Both the position numbers and the translations under genes were made by a program. Positions 12,789-21,199 of a stretch of 29,313 nucleotides of DNA are shown piece by piece. The notes beneath the pieces were generated by a model. That model did no database searches and had not been told where the DNA came from. It saw nothing but the letters and a program-made list of their open reading frames with translations. Each line of letters opens with the position of its first letter. Position 1 is the stretch's first letter. Location: the NCBI GenBank assembly GCA_030038885.1, contig JASHQY010000164.1:1-29313 (forward strand), in the 5' to 3' direction. Origin of the DNA: Thermoplasmata archaeon (GTDB taxonomy: Archaea; Thermoplasmatota; Thermoplasmata; Lutacidiplasmatales; UBA184).

Positions 12789-14540
12789 ATGACCGATCTT
12801 GCCGTGCGCGCCGGCGGCCAGGCGGGCGACGGGATCGCGTCGATCGGGGAGACGATCTCCCGCTGCTTCTCCCGGATGGGCTGGCATGTCTTCGGCCTGA
12901 ACGCCTACCAGTCGGTCATCCGCGGGGGACACGTCTGGTTCCAGGCCCGCACCTCCGACGGGCGGCCGTACTCCCAGGGCGACGAGGCCGACGTGCTCTA
13001 CGCGCTCGACAAGCAGACCGTGTCGGTGCACGCCCCGTCGCTCCGGCGCGGCGGCACGATCGTCTACGATCCGGAGAAGTTCGCGGTCCCCGAGAGCGAG
13101 CTGCCGGTCGGTGTGAAGGCACTGGGCGTGCCGACCCTCGAGTTCGCCCGGAAGTACACGAGCCAGTCGATCCTCCAGAACGCGGCCGGCATGGGCGCCT
13201 CCGCCTTCCTGGCGGGGATCCCCCTCGACCTCCTGCACGAGGTCCTGCGCGACTCCTTCGGCAAGAAGACCGGGGACGTCGTCGACTGGAACCTCGGAGC
13301 GAGCACCGCGGGCTACGAGTTCGCGCAGGCGCACGGCGGGGCGAGCGACCGCGCGATCTCGAAGCGCGGCGCGCCGAAGCTCCTGATGAACGGGAATGCC
13401 GCGATCGCGCTCGGCGCGGCCGCCGCCGGCTGCAAGTTCCTCGCGCAGTACCCCATGACCCCTGCGTCCTCGATCATGCACTGGATGGCCGCGCATTCCC
13501 AGGCGCTCGGGGTCGTCGTGAAGCAGGCCGAGGACGAGCTCGCCGCGATCAACATGGCGATCGGCGCGTCGTTCGGCGGCGTCCGCGCGATGACCGCGAC
13601 CAGCGGCGGCGGCTTCTCGCTGATGGTCGAGGCGCTCGGGATGGCCGGCATGACGGAGACCCCGCTGGTCGTGGTCGAGTCCCAGCGCTCGGGCCCGTCG
13701 ACCGGGCTGCCGACCAAGACCGAGCAGGGCGACCTGAACCTCATGCTCGGTGCGGGGCAGGGCGAGTTCCCCCGCGCGATCCTCGCGCCGTCCCACCCGG
13801 CCGAGGCGTACCGCGCGACGATCCGGGCGTTCGAGCTCGCCGAGGCGTGGCAGACCCCGATCCTCGTGGCGAGCGACCTCCATCTCTCGGAGAACATGGC
13901 GACCGTCGACCGGGACGAGCTGCCGACCGACCTCACGGTCCCCTCGCTCTTCACGGTCGAACCGAACGGCCACGAGTACAAGCGCTACCGCTACACCGAT
14001 TCCGGGGTCTCGCCGCGCGCGTTCCCGGGTCAGCCGGGGCTCCAGTTCGTCGCCGGCTCCGACGAGCACGACGAGAAGGGGCACCTCGTCTCGGACGTGA
14101 AGTCCGGGATCCCGATCTGGGTCGCCGAGCGCGCGCGGATGATGGAGAAGCGGATGAAGAAGCTCGAGGGGATCGCGGCCCAAGCCCCGCCGCCAGCGTG
14201 GGAGGGACCCGCGGATGCCGACCTCACGTTCGTCGCGTGGGGGTCGACGATCGGCGCGATCCGGGACGCGATGCCGATCCTCGCCGCCCGCGGCCGGACG
14301 ACGAACCTCCTCCACTTCCCCACGGTCTACCCGATCGACGCGGACCGCGCGCGCGCCGAGTTCGCGAAGGCGAAGCGCACGCTCCTCGTCGAGGCGAACT
14401 ACTCCGGCCAGTTCGGCCATCTGCTCCGCGCCGAGACCGGCGTCTACCTCTCCGAGCGCCTCCTCAAGTACGACGGGGAACCGTTCTACCCGCACGAGAT
14501 CGTCGCTCGGGCTCTCGAGGTGCTCCCCCATGGCGGATAG
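12789..14540 (+). CDS. korA: 2-oxoacid:ferredoxin oxidoreductase, fused gamma-alpha subunit
   Basis: The 583-aa subunit works with the beta subunit to oxidise 2-oxoacids with CoA, reducing ferredoxin. Residues ~1-180 are the gamma domain (RAGGQAGDGIASIGE, VIRGGHVWFQARTS). The alpha domain starts at ~200 with LLMNGNAAIALGAAAAGCKF, then AQYPMTPASSIMHW, the family's YPITP site that contacts substrate and ThDP, and GPSTGLPTKTEQGDLNLML. The C-terminal transketolase-like domain contains ADLTFVAWGSTIGAI. The reading frame extends 135 bases further upstream, but the TATA box lies in that part, so the ATG at 12789 is chosen. Fused gamma-alpha and the beta type point to 2-oxoglutarate or a broad 2-oxoacid substrate; the exact one is uncertain. 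Confidence 0.93.
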   Translation: MTDLAVRAGGQAGDGIASIGETISRCFSRMGWHVFGLNAYQSVIRGGHVWFQARTSDGRPYSQGDEADVLYALDKQTVSVHAPSLRRGGTIVYDPEKFAVPESELPVGVKALGVPTLEFARKYTSQSILQNAAGMGASAFLAGIPLDLLHEVLRDSFGKKTGDVVDWNLGASTAGYEFAQAHGGASDRAISKRGAPKLLMNGNAAIALGAAAAGCKFLAQYPMTPASSIMHWMAAHSQALGVVVKQAEDELAAINMAIGASFGGVRAMTATSGGGFSLMVEALGMAGMTETPLVVVESQRSGPSTGLPTKTEQGDLNLMLGAGQGEFPRAILAPSHPAEAYRATIRAFELAEAWQTPILVASDLHLSENMATVDRDELPTDLTVPSLFTVEPNGHEYKRYRYTDSGVSPRAFPGQPGLQFVAGSDEHDEKGHLVSDVKSGIPIWVAERARMMEKRMKKLEGIAAQAPPPAWEGPADADLTFVAWGSTIGAIRDAMPILAARGRTTNLLHFPTVYPIDADRARAEFAKAKRTLLVEANYSGQFGHLLRAETGVYLSERLLKYDGEPFYPHEIVARALEVLPHGG

Positions 14541-15429
14541 CGCAGTACGTCCCGTGATCTCGACGACCGGCCCCGCGTTGCCGGTGATCGGCAAGTCCGA
14601 CACGCGCCCGACCTGGTGCCCGGGGTGCGGGGACTTCGGCGTGGTCGCCGCGGTCGAAGGGGCGCTCAAGCGGCTCCAGATCCCGCCGCAGAACGTCGTG
14701 ATCGTCTCCGGGATCGGATGCTCGTCGAACCTCCCGCACTTCCTGAGCTCGTACGGGTTCCACGCGATCCACGGCCGCTGCCTCCCGGTCGCGGAGGGGA
14801 TCCGCTGGGCGAACCACGGGCTCACGGTCGTCGGGACCGGCGGGGACGGTGACGGGTTCGGGATCGGTGCCGGTCACTTCGTCCACGCGATGCGGCGGAA
14901 CGTCGACCTCACCTACGTCACGATGGACAACCAGATCTACGGGCTCACGACCGGGCAGGCGAGCCCGACGTCGACGATGGGCCAGAAGACGAAGTCGACG
15001 CCGACCGGCGTGATCGAGCGCCCGATCGACCCGATCGCGCTCGCGCTCGCGAGCGGGGCGACGTACGTCGCCCGCGGGTTCTCGGGCGACGTGAAGCAGC
15101 TCACGGACCTCGTCGCCGGCGGGCTCCAGCACCACGGCTTCTCGTTCGTCGACGTGTTCAGCCCGTGCGTGACGTACAACAAGCTGAACACGTTCGACTT
15201 CTTCCGGCAACGGGTCTACAAGCTCGAGAGCGCGGGCCACGACCCGAGCGACCCCGTCGCCGCCTGGCAGCGCTCGCTCGAGTGGGGCGACAAGATCCCG
15301 ATCGGACTGTTCTACCGCACCGAGCGGCCGACCTACGAGGACCTCGAGGAGGTCCTCGCGGCAGGCCCCCTCGCGCACCAGCCGGCGGGCCTCCGGGGCC
15401 ACGAGAGCGTCCTGAACGAGTTCGTCTGA
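14530..15429 (+). CDS. korB: 2-oxoacid:ferredoxin oxidoreductase, beta subunit
   Basis: The 299-aa subunit binds ThDP and the single [4Fe-4S] cluster. Cysteines C30 and C33 lie in WCPGCGDFGV, C64 in SGIGCSSNLP and another in FSPCVTYNKLN. The ThDP/Mg motif is TGGDGDGFGIGAGHF followed by MDNQIYGLTTGQ. Length is typical of the short-beta type. Its ATG overlaps the last 11 bases of korA, so the subunits are translationally coupled. No delta ferredoxin subunit follows; electrons would go to a free ferredoxin. The final codons are copied once just after the stop codon. Confidence 0.95.
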   Translation: MADSAVRPVISTTGPALPVIGKSDTRPTWCPGCGDFGVVAAVEGALKRLQIPPQNVVIVSGIGCSSNLPHFLSSYGFHAIHGRCLPVAEGIRWANHGLTVVGTGGDGDGFGIGAGHFVHAMRRNVDLTYVTMDNQIYGLTTGQASPTSTMGQKTKSTPTGVIERPIDPIALALASGATYVARGFSGDVKQLTDLVAGGLQHHGFSFVDVFSPCVTYNKLNTFDFFRQRVYKLESAGHDPSDPVAAWQRSLEWGDKIPIGLFYRTERPTYEDLEEVLAAGPLAHQPAGLRGHESVLNEFV

Positions 15430-15442
15430 GCGAGTTCGTCTG
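15417..15442 (+). repeat. 12-bp direct repeat at the korB stop codon
   Basis: CGAGTTCGTCTG occurs at 15417-15428 and again at 15431-15442, separated by two bases. The first copy is the last codons of korB running into its stop; the second lies in the short gap. It looks like a small recent tandem duplication. Confidence 0.7.
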
Positions 15443-15451
15443 CGCCGCCGG

Positions 15452-15470
15452 CGCGGGGACTCACCCCGCG
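15452..15470. terminator. Hairpin between convergent korB and membrane-protein gene
   Basis: CGCGGGG (15452-15458) and CCCCGCG (15464-15470) form a perfect 7-bp GC stem with a 5-base loop. The loop contains the reverse-strand stop codon of the 681-aa membrane protein. It could mark the 3' ends of both transcripts; no T-rich tract is seen. Confidence 0.35.
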
Positions 15471-17506
15471 GTCCGCTCGAAGAGGTACGCGTCGCCCTCG
15501 CTCCACTCGAGGTCGAACACGCTCGGGTCGCCGAGCAGGGGCACCGGCGAGAACGGCGGCCAGAGGATCGTGTTGTTGCCGGTCACGACGACGTAGCCCA
15601 CGTCGAGCGCGGCGAGCGCCGCGAGGCCGGTGGCGTTCAGGGTCGCGTTCGTGAGCTGGCTCACGACCGTGCGGTACGACGCGTTGATCCACTGCCACCC
15701 CGGCACAAGCGGGTAGAGGAGGACGAGGTCCGGCGCATAGCCCGGCAGGAATCCCGCCGCGCTCCCGGGGGCGATGAGGACCCGGGCCCCAGCGGGCAGG
15801 TGCGCTCCGGCGTACTCGAGCAGCGCGAAGTCCGCGGCCGAGACGTTGCCGAACTCGTGGTAGAGCTCCGACAGGACCGGGGGCAGCTCGGCCGGCGTCA
15901 GCGCGACCCCGGGCGCGACGATCACGAGGATCGCCAGGACCGTCACGGCCCCCGGCGGGGCGCCGGACCACCGGCGCGCGGCCCGGTGCCGGGCCGGCGC
16001 CGCCCGCTCGGGCGGGGGTGCCGGGACGCGGGCCTGGGCGGTCGCCCACTCCAGCAACAGCGCGAGGACCAGCGCGCCGACGAGCGTGTAGAGCGTGAAG
16101 AGCCAGATCGACAGCTCGGTCGCGCTGGTCACGTCGGCGAGGGGCCCCGCCGGCCCGAACCCGAGGGACGCGGCCCAGAGCAGCCCGATCGCGCCGATCA
16201 GCACGACCGCCCCCGCGGCGACGAACGCCCGAAACCGACCGACGTAGCGGCCGATCGCCGAGCGGGGGGCGGCGAGCACGAGGATCGCGATCCCCGCGGT
16301 CAGGAGGACCGCGAGCTCGAGGCGGAGGAACGGGATCGGCGAGAGCCAGACGTCGTCCGGGCGAAAGAGGTAGGGGTCGATGCTGCCCGCGAACTGCGCG
16401 CCGGTGATGCCGACCGCCGTTCCCGCCGGGGGAGCGCCGGCCCCCGGCGTGAGCCCGGGACTGTTCCTTCCGAGGAAGAGCACGTAGAGCGTCGGGAGCA
16501 GCGGGACCAGCGCGACCGCGACCGTGCCCGCCCAGCGCGCGAGCCCCCGCGCGATCGATCCGGCGAGCGCGGGTCGGGCGAACAGGCCGGCGAGCAGGAG
16601 CGCGGGGAGCAGCCACTCCGCCCCGACCGGGTTCAGCGCCGCGGAGTAGCCGACGAGGATCCCGAACCCCAGCGCGTCCGGCCACGACGGGAGCGAGCCG
16701 CGCCACCACGCGGACGCCTGCCCCGCGAGCACGAGCACCAGCGGGAACGCGAACACGAAGTCGTTGCTTCCCGCGACCAGCACCCGGGTCCACGAGCCGA
16801 CCGCCGTGAGGAAGACCGCGCACGCGAGCCCGGCCCGCTCACTGCCGAGGGTCCGCCGGCCGAAGACGAACGCTCCGAGCGGCACGAGCGCGAAGAACAG
16901 GGGCGTGACGAGGAGGGCCGTTCGCGCCGGCGGGAGCGCGAAGACCAGTTGGGCCCATCCGAGCCAGACGGTCGTCCCCTGGGGGTACAGGAGGCCCACC
17001 GGGGCATACGGCGCGAAGGAGAGCGGTAGGCTGTGATGGTGGAGGAGGAGCGAGACGTAGAGCGTCAGCAGGCTCGAGTCGTACGTGTTGCCGGTGGGGA
17101 CCGGGAGCGCGACCGCGAGCTCGAAGAGGAATAGTCCGAGGGCGCAGACGAGAGCGATCAGCGGGCCCGGACGGAGCAGCGCGCTCCCGGGGGAGAAGGC
17201 GTCCCGCGGGGTCCGCGTCCGGCGGCGGACGTACTCCCCGAGCAGGAGGAGCACCGCCGCCGCGATCGGGAGCCCGTAGACGACCGGGGCGACGAACGCG
17301 CCGACCGGAAGGGCGGCGATCAGGTACATCGCGGCACCGCCGAGATAGAAATCGACGACGAGCCGCTCGATCGGCTCGAGCGACCTCCAGGAGCCGACCC
17401 CTCGGGCGGCCTGGGAGCGGACGAACTCCCCGACGATCGCCGCGGCCGCGGCCCAGGCAAGGAGTCCGAGGGCCCACGCGACCCCGGAGGGACCGGGCAA
17501 GGACAC
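15461..17506 (-). CDS. Large polytopic membrane protein, glycosyltransferase-like
   Basis: This 681-aa protein has about twelve or more strongly hydrophobic segments over residues ~5-490, a short cytoplasmic-looking Arg-rich loop, one more span, and a ~160-residue soluble C-terminal domain. The layout resembles GT-C lipid-linked glycosyltransferases and the large membrane proteins related to them. The C-terminal domain has a late VGYVVVTGNNTI segment like those seen at the end of such proteins. Five N-x-S/T sequons (NVS, NAS, NAT, NAT, NNT) cluster there, consistent with an outside location and N-glycosylation. No catalytic Asp motif could be assigned, so the call is tentative. A CTAATAGG box 26 bases before the GTG suggests a leaderless transcript. 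It is divergent from the flippase gene. Confidence 0.65.
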   Translation of the reverse strand: MSLPGPSGVAWALGLLAWAAAAAIVGEFVRSQAARGVGSWRSLEPIERLVVDFYLGGAAMYLIAALPVGAFVAPVVYGLPIAAAVLLLLGEYVRRRTRTPRDAFSPGSALLRPGPLIALVCALGLFLFELAVALPVPTGNTYDSSLLTLYVSLLLHHHSLPLSFAPYAPVGLLYPQGTTVWLGWAQLVFALPPARTALLVTPLFFALVPLGAFVFGRRTLGSERAGLACAVFLTAVGSWTRVLVAGSNDFVFAFPLVLVLAGQASAWWRGSLPSWPDALGFGILVGYSAALNPVGAEWLLPALLLAGLFARPALAGSIARGLARWAGTVAVALVPLLPTLYVLFLGRNSPGLTPGAGAPPAGTAVGITGAQFAGSIDPYLFRPDDVWLSPIPFLRLELAVLLTAGIAILVLAAPRSAIGRYVGRFRAFVAAGAVVLIGAIGLLWAASLGFGPAGPLADVTSATELSIWLFTLYTLVGALVLALLLEWATAQARVPAPPPERAAPARHRAARRWSGAPPGAVTVLAILVIVAPGVALTPAELPPVLSELYHEFGNVSAADFALLEYAGAHLPAGARVLIAPGSAAGFLPGYAPDLVLLYPLVPGWQWINASYRTVVSQLTNATLNATGLAALAALDVGYVVVTGNNTILWPPFSPVPLLGDPSVFDLEWSEGDAYLFERTAG

Positions 17507-17526
17507 GCCGGGGCATCGGGACCCTC

Positions 17527-17536
17527 CCTATTAGGG
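17527..17536. promoter_or_regulatory. TATA-like element between divergent membrane genes
   Basis: CCTATTAG lies between the 681-aa membrane-protein gene and the flippase gene. On the reverse strand (CTAATAGG) it is centred 26 bases before the GTG at 17506. A second AT-rich element, ACGTATTTA at 17556-17564, may serve the plus strand. Confidence 0.45.
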
Positions 17537-17602
17537 GGGGTGCTGCCCGAGCGCTACGTATTTACCGTGGGAGTCCCCCCGCGACCGTCAGGCGGTAGAA
17601 TC

Positions 17603-19159
17603 GTGGGATCGCCGTCCGGGGCTCGGGACGGACTCTCGAGCGTCACCCGCGGGACGTTCCTTCTGCTGGTCGGCTCGCTCGCCTACGTCGCGCTCAACTT
17701 CGTGGCCCGCTTCATTCTGATCCGCTCGATTTCGACCGACGAGTGGAGCGCGTTCTACCTCGCGCTGACGCTCGTGGGGGTCTTCGCGGCGTTCGGCTCG
17801 CTGGGCCTGCCGAGCGCGATCGCGCGGAGCCTTCCCTACGCCGCGACCGATGCCGAGCGCCGGACGATGGTCCGCGGCACGCTGATCGTCGGGACGGCCG
17901 CGGCGATCGCCGTGTCGGTCGCGCTGGGCCTGCTCGGGTCCTGGATCGCGTCGAGCCTCAACTTCCCGGACCTCGTTCCCGCGCTCGAACTGTTCCCCGT
18001 CGCGGTCGGCACCTCGATCGTCGCGAGCCTGATCGCCGCGATCTTCCAGGGCTACGAGGACGTCGTGCCGAACGCCCTCTACATCCAGACGATCACGCCG
18101 GGGCTGTTCGTCGCGTTCCTGGTCGCGGTCCTCCTCCTCCCGCCGTACGGGATCGACTACCTCTCCGCGCTGCTCGCCTACGTGCTCGCGAACGTCGTCG
18201 CGCTCCTCCTCACGGTCGTCTACACGCTGCGATGGTTGCCCCGGCGCCTTGCCCCCGGGCCCCGGGCGCCGAGCGTGTTCGGCCCCCTGATGCGCTTCGC
18301 CACGCCGCTCCTGCTCGTGACCCTGATGAGCACCGTGATCGGGAGCGGCGACACCCTCGTGCTCGGGTCGTACTACCCGGGCGCGGTCGGCACGTACGGG
18401 GCCTCGCTGACGCTCGCCCGGCTGCTCCAGGTCGGCGTCGGCGCCGCCGGCTACATCTTCCTGCCGGTCGCGGCGCGGCTCCTCCGGAACCGCGACGCGT
18501 CGGCGATCCGGCTGACCTACGTCACGGTCACGAAATGGATGATCCTGTTCTCGCTGCCGCTCTTCCTCCTGTTCGTCTTCCTCCCCGCGCGGTCGCTCGA
18601 CTTCGTCTACACCTCGAAGTACGCGGTGATCCTCCTCCCCCTGCAGATCACGGTGACCGGCGCGTTCCTCACGACCGCGTTCGGGCCGGCGTCGAACGCG
18701 CAGGTCGCGTTCGCCCAGACGCGCCTGCTCGCCTACAACTCGGTCGCGGCGGCGGCGGTCGACCTGGGGGTCGCGTTCGCGCTCGTGCCGTCGCACGGGA
18801 TGACCGGCGCCGCGATCGCCTGGGCGCTCGCGAACGTCGTCTACACCGGCCTCTCGCTCGCGGAGCTCGCCCTCCTCACCGGAGTGCATCCGTTCCGGCC
18901 CCACTTCCTCGTTCCGCTGGTCGCGACCTCGGTGCCGGTCGCCGCGTTCCTCGTGCTGGCCCCGTTCACGTTCCCGCTCTGGAGCCTGCCGGTGCTCGGC
19001 TTCGGGATCGCGGCCCTCTTGGTCCTGGTCGTGCTCCTGACGCGGAGCGTGGACGAGGGGGACCGGCTCCTCCTCGGGGCGGTCGAGAGCCTAGTCGGTC
19101 GGCCCCTTCCACTCCTGCGGCGGATCGGGCGCTTTGGGGTTCCGGCGCCGCGCTCGTGA
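17603..19159 (+). CDS. Polysaccharide/oligosaccharide flippase-like membrane protein (MOP superfamily)
   Basis: This ~518-aa protein has about 14 hydrophobic segments and the pattern of Wzx/RfbX-type lipid-linked oligosaccharide flippases. Signs include an N-terminal RGTFLLLVGSLAYVALNFVARF, a first half with SIVASLIAAIFQGYEDV, and a repeat of the same topology in the second half with a typical TGAFLTTAFGPASNAQVAFAQT. Several GTG starts are possible (17540, 17567, 17603); 17603 is chosen because a TATA-like element sits at 17556-17564 and it places ~16 residues before the first span. It probably moves lipid-linked glycans for surface glycosylation. Its end overlaps the next reverse-strand gene by 69 bases. 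Confidence 0.85.
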   Translation: MGSPSGARDGLSSVTRGTFLLLVGSLAYVALNFVARFILIRSISTDEWSAFYLALTLVGVFAAFGSLGLPSAIARSLPYAATDAERRTMVRGTLIVGTAAAIAVSVALGLLGSWIASSLNFPDLVPALELFPVAVGTSIVASLIAAIFQGYEDVVPNALYIQTITPGLFVAFLVAVLLLPPYGIDYLSALLAYVLANVVALLLTVVYTLRWLPRRLAPGPRAPSVFGPLMRFATPLLLVTLMSTVIGSGDTLVLGSYYPGAVGTYGASLTLARLLQVGVGAAGYIFLPVAARLLRNRDASAIRLTYVTVTKWMILFSLPLFLLFVFLPARSLDFVYTSKYAVILLPLQITVTGAFLTTAFGPASNAQVAFAQTRLLAYNSVAAAAVDLGVAFALVPSHGMTGAAIAWALANVVYTGLSLAELALLTGVHPFRPHFLVPLVATSVPVAAFLVLAPFTFPLWSLPVLGFGIAALLVLVVLLTRSVDEGDRLLLGAVESLVGRPLPLLRRIGRFGVPAPRS

Positions 19160-19414
19160 GCTCGGCGGGGCCGGCGACGCGTCGCGCACGTGGTCGACCA
19201 GGAGCAGCACGACCCCCGCCGCCAGCAGGAAGAAGACGAACTCCGCGAGGGTGTTCGCCGCGGCGGTCGCGCCCGCCGCGTCCACGAGCGCGGTCACCAC
19301 GAGGAGGACCAGCGCGCCCGCGACGAGGTACCGCGAGTCGAGACGGGCCCATTCCGAGTAGACCATGTAGACGCCGAGGAGGCCGAGGAACGCGAGGACG
19401 TACGGGAACGCCAC
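19091..19414 (-). CDS. Small three-span membrane protein, 107 aa
   Basis: From the GTG at 19414 this encodes 107 residues with hydrophobic segments at about 3-20, 28-47 and 53-75, followed by a charged Pro/Arg-rich tail. The start is chosen because a TATA-like TTTACC on the reverse strand lies about 28 bases upstream; the longer frame to 19663 runs through the opposite gene's promoter and is rejected. No family is recognised. The 3' end overlaps the flippase gene by 69 bases on the opposite strand. Confidence 0.6.
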   Translation of the reverse strand: MAFPYVLAFLGLLGVYMVYSEWARLDSRYLVAGALVLLVVTALVDAAGATAAANTLAEFVFFLLAAGVVLLLVDHVRDASPAPPSSRARRRNPKAPDPPQEWKGPTD

Positions 19415-19509
19415 GCTCTCCCCGACGGCGTCCCGTGGTAAAGACTGTGGTTCGGCGTATAACTCGCGCGGCCCGGCTCTCCTTGGCGCCGGCCTCGCGG
19501 AAATGGTCA

Positions 19510-19518
19510 GGTTTATAG
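19510..19518 (+). promoter_or_regulatory. TATA box for the Pro-rich membrane gene
   Basis: GTTTATAGC is a good TATA match. It is 33 bases before a GTG at 19548 and 54 bases before the ATG at 19569 in the same frame, so either start is possible. Confidence 0.5.
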
Positions 19519-19568
19519 CGAGCCCCGTATCATCCCCGGAGCGAGGCGTGCGCTGCGCGCCCGGACAG

Positions 19569-20156
19569 ATGAGTCCGAATCCACGTTCCGCCCGCATCGT
19601 TCCGATCGCGCTCGGCGTCGCGATGGTCGCGGTCATCGTCGCGGCCGGCCTGGCCCCGAACACGGGCGCGGTGCCGGCCCAGGGGAACTGCGAGTACGGT
19701 TCCTGCGTCGCGGGTACCGGTCTCCAGTGGTGGGTCCTCGCGGCGATCGTGATCCTCGTGGTCGCGTGCCTGGCCGCCGCCCTGATCCTGCTGCGCCGCC
19801 GTCGCCCGCCCCCTGGTCCGCTTCATGCACCGCCCGCGGTCACGGGTCCGTCGCCGGGCGCGGTCGGAAGCGTGACGCCTCCGCCGCCGCCCCCCGCCGC
19901 GGCGCCGCCCGCTTACCTCGAGACCCCGGAGGACGTCGGCACGACCCTCCCGCACGTTCCGTCCGCTGGCCCGTCGATCGCGCCGGTCGCGGCGGCCGGA
20001 GTGGCGGGGGGAGCGGCGGGCGCTGCGGGAGGCGCGGCCGCGGCCGAGAGCGAGCCCGACATCGACTCGCTGATGGCGGAGCTCGACAAGATCAGCGGCG
20101 AGATCCTGAAGCGCCCCAAGACCGCGACCGACAAGAAGCCCCCGACGACCCCGTAG
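19569..20156 (+). CDS. Two-span membrane protein with Pro/Ala-rich tail, 195 aa
   Basis: The protein has a first hydrophobic segment (residues ~9-28, signal-anchor-like), a short loop with a Cys pair (NCEYGSC), a second span (~56-75, WWVLAAIVILVVACLAAALILL) and an RRRR stop-transfer cluster. The rest is low-complexity: Pro-rich (TPPPPPPAAAPP), Gly/Ala-rich, then a short acidic helix (DIDSLMAELDKISGEIL) and a Lys/Pro tail. The loop between spans is probably outside the cell and could form a disulfide. No family is recognised. The upstream GTG at 19548 is an alternative start seven codons earlier. Confidence 0.65.
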   Translation: MSPNPRSARIVPIALGVAMVAVIVAAGLAPNTGAVPAQGNCEYGSCVAGTGLQWWVLAAIVILVVACLAAALILLRRRRPPPGPLHAPPAVTGPSPGAVGSVTPPPPPPAAAPPAYLETPEDVGTTLPHVPSAGPSIAPVAAAGVAGGAAGAAGGAAAAESEPDIDSLMAELDKISGEILKRPKTATDKKPPTTP

Positions 20157-20187
20157 GGATCCGTCGGGCTCCGCTGCGACCCTGCTG

Positions 20188-20193
20188 CTTAAG
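20188..20193 (+). promoter_or_regulatory. TATA-like box for the 84-aa gene
   Basis: CTTAAG is centred about 27 bases before the ATG at 20218, which again fits a leaderless mRNA. Confidence 0.4.
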
Positions 20194-20217
20194 AGCCCGT
20201 ACCCGGTCGTTCCTTCG

Positions 20218-20472
20218 ATGGCGACCGCGCCCGAGCGGAGCGAGGAGGAACGCCTCGTGGACGAGCTGCGACGCGCGGTCGCGGCCGCGTCCGACCGCCC
20301 CCGCGAGATCGAGGTCGGCATCGCGCTCTCGATCGCCCTCGGCCGCCGGCGGCCCTCGGTCTCCTGCGGGGGATGCAAGAACCCGCTCGACTTCGACGGG
20401 ATCCCCGCGCGGACGAACGCCCGTCTGGGAGCGCCCTTCCGGCTGATCTTCGATCCCCCGGCCGCGACGTGA
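20218..20472 (+). CDS. Small CxxC protein, 84 aa
   Basis: This 84-aa soluble protein is acidic and helical at first (SEEERLVDELRRAVAAASD), then has one CxxC pair (SCGGCKNPLDFDGIPARTNARL) and a beta-like C terminus. The single Cys pair could bind a metal as a dimer or form a disulfide. The family is not recognised. It sits 37 bases before the DedA gene with no evident promoter between them, so the two may be co-transcribed. A TATA-like box fits its ATG. Confidence 0.6.
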   Translation: MATAPERSEEERLVDELRRAVAAASDRPREIEVGIALSIALGRRRPSVSCGGCKNPLDFDGIPARTNARLGAPFRLIFDPPAAT

Positions 20473-20509
20473 TCCAGATCGAGCCCTTCCGGGGGTCGGC
20501 CGCCCCCGC

Positions 20510-21199
20510 ATGACGTTCTCGCTGGTCGGCAGCCTGGTCACGCTGATCACCGACGTGCTCGCGCTCGTCGGGCTCCCCGGCCTCCTCGCGCTGATGGCCG
20601 TCGAGAGCTTCGGGATCCCGCCGATCCCGAGCGAGGTGATCCTGCCGTTCGCGGGCTTCTTGGTCGCGGACGGGACACTGCCGCTCGACGGAACGCTCGC
20701 CGCGGCGATCGTCGGCGGGCTCGCGGGGGCGTTCCTCGCGTACGCGGTCGGCCGCTGGTGGCGTTCCCGCCTGCTCGGGTTCGGGATCGGAAGGCTTCGG
20801 ATCCAGGACGACGACCTCGCCCGGATGGACCGCTGGTTCGCCCGCCGGGGGGAGGTCACCGTGGCGGTCGCGCGCGTGATCCCCGGCGTGCGCAGCTACA
20901 TCAGCTACCCCGCCGGCACCGCGCGCATGCGGCCGTGGCGGTTCGGCGCGTACACGCTCCTCGGCTCGCTCCCGTGGACGCTCGCGTTGCTCTACGCGGG
21001 GATCGTGCTCGGGTCCCACTGGAGCGCGGTCACGGCGTACTTCCTGCCGCTCGACCTGACCGTGATCGCGCTCGCGGTGGCCGCCGCGATCTACGTCGGG
21101 CTGGTCGCGGCCGGTCGGCTCACCCGCGGATGGCCCCCCCGACGGGTCGTCCCGACCCGGGCGCCCCCCTCCGCGACGGACGGTCCGCGGATCGGCTAA
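20510..21199 (+). CDS. DedA-family (VTT domain) membrane protein
   Basis: The 229-aa protein has the DedA/SNARE-associated pattern: GLLALMAVESFGIPPIPSEV with the conserved E and P-x-P-x-E, then GGLAGAFLAYAVGRWW, and the later RVIPGVRSYISYPAGTARM, which is the signature arginine and glycine motif. About five to six hydrophobic segments are present. Members act in lipid (undecaprenyl- or archaeal lipid-phosphate-type) translocation and membrane homeostasis; the substrate in archaea is not settled. A Pro/Arg-rich tail of ~25 residues follows the last span. The final four bases overlap the convergent pyrC. Confidence 0.9.
   Translation: MTFSLVGSLVTLITDVLALVGLPGLLALMAVESFGIPPIPSEVILPFAGFLVADGTLPLDGTLAAAIVGGLAGAFLAYAVGRWWRSRLLGFGIGRLRIQDDDLARMDRWFARRGEVTVAVARVIPGVRSYISYPAGTARMRPWRFGAYTLLGSLPWTLALLYAGIVLGSHWSAVTAYFLPLDLTVIALAVAAAIYVGLVAAGRLTRGWPPRRVVPTRAPPSATDGPRIG

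Noticed and set aside
12444..14825. Reverse-strand open frame continuous with moaE (942 codons in total)
   Set aside because: Only the last 148 codons are MoaE. The rest lies antisense to korA and korB, is rich in Arg/Asp/Pro as expected for a shadow frame in GC-rich DNA, and shows no family motifs.
19415..19663. N-terminal extension of the 107-aa membrane protein
   Set aside because: It passes over the opposite gene's TATA box and first codons, is not hydrophobic, and a promoter-like element sits right before the GTG at 19414.
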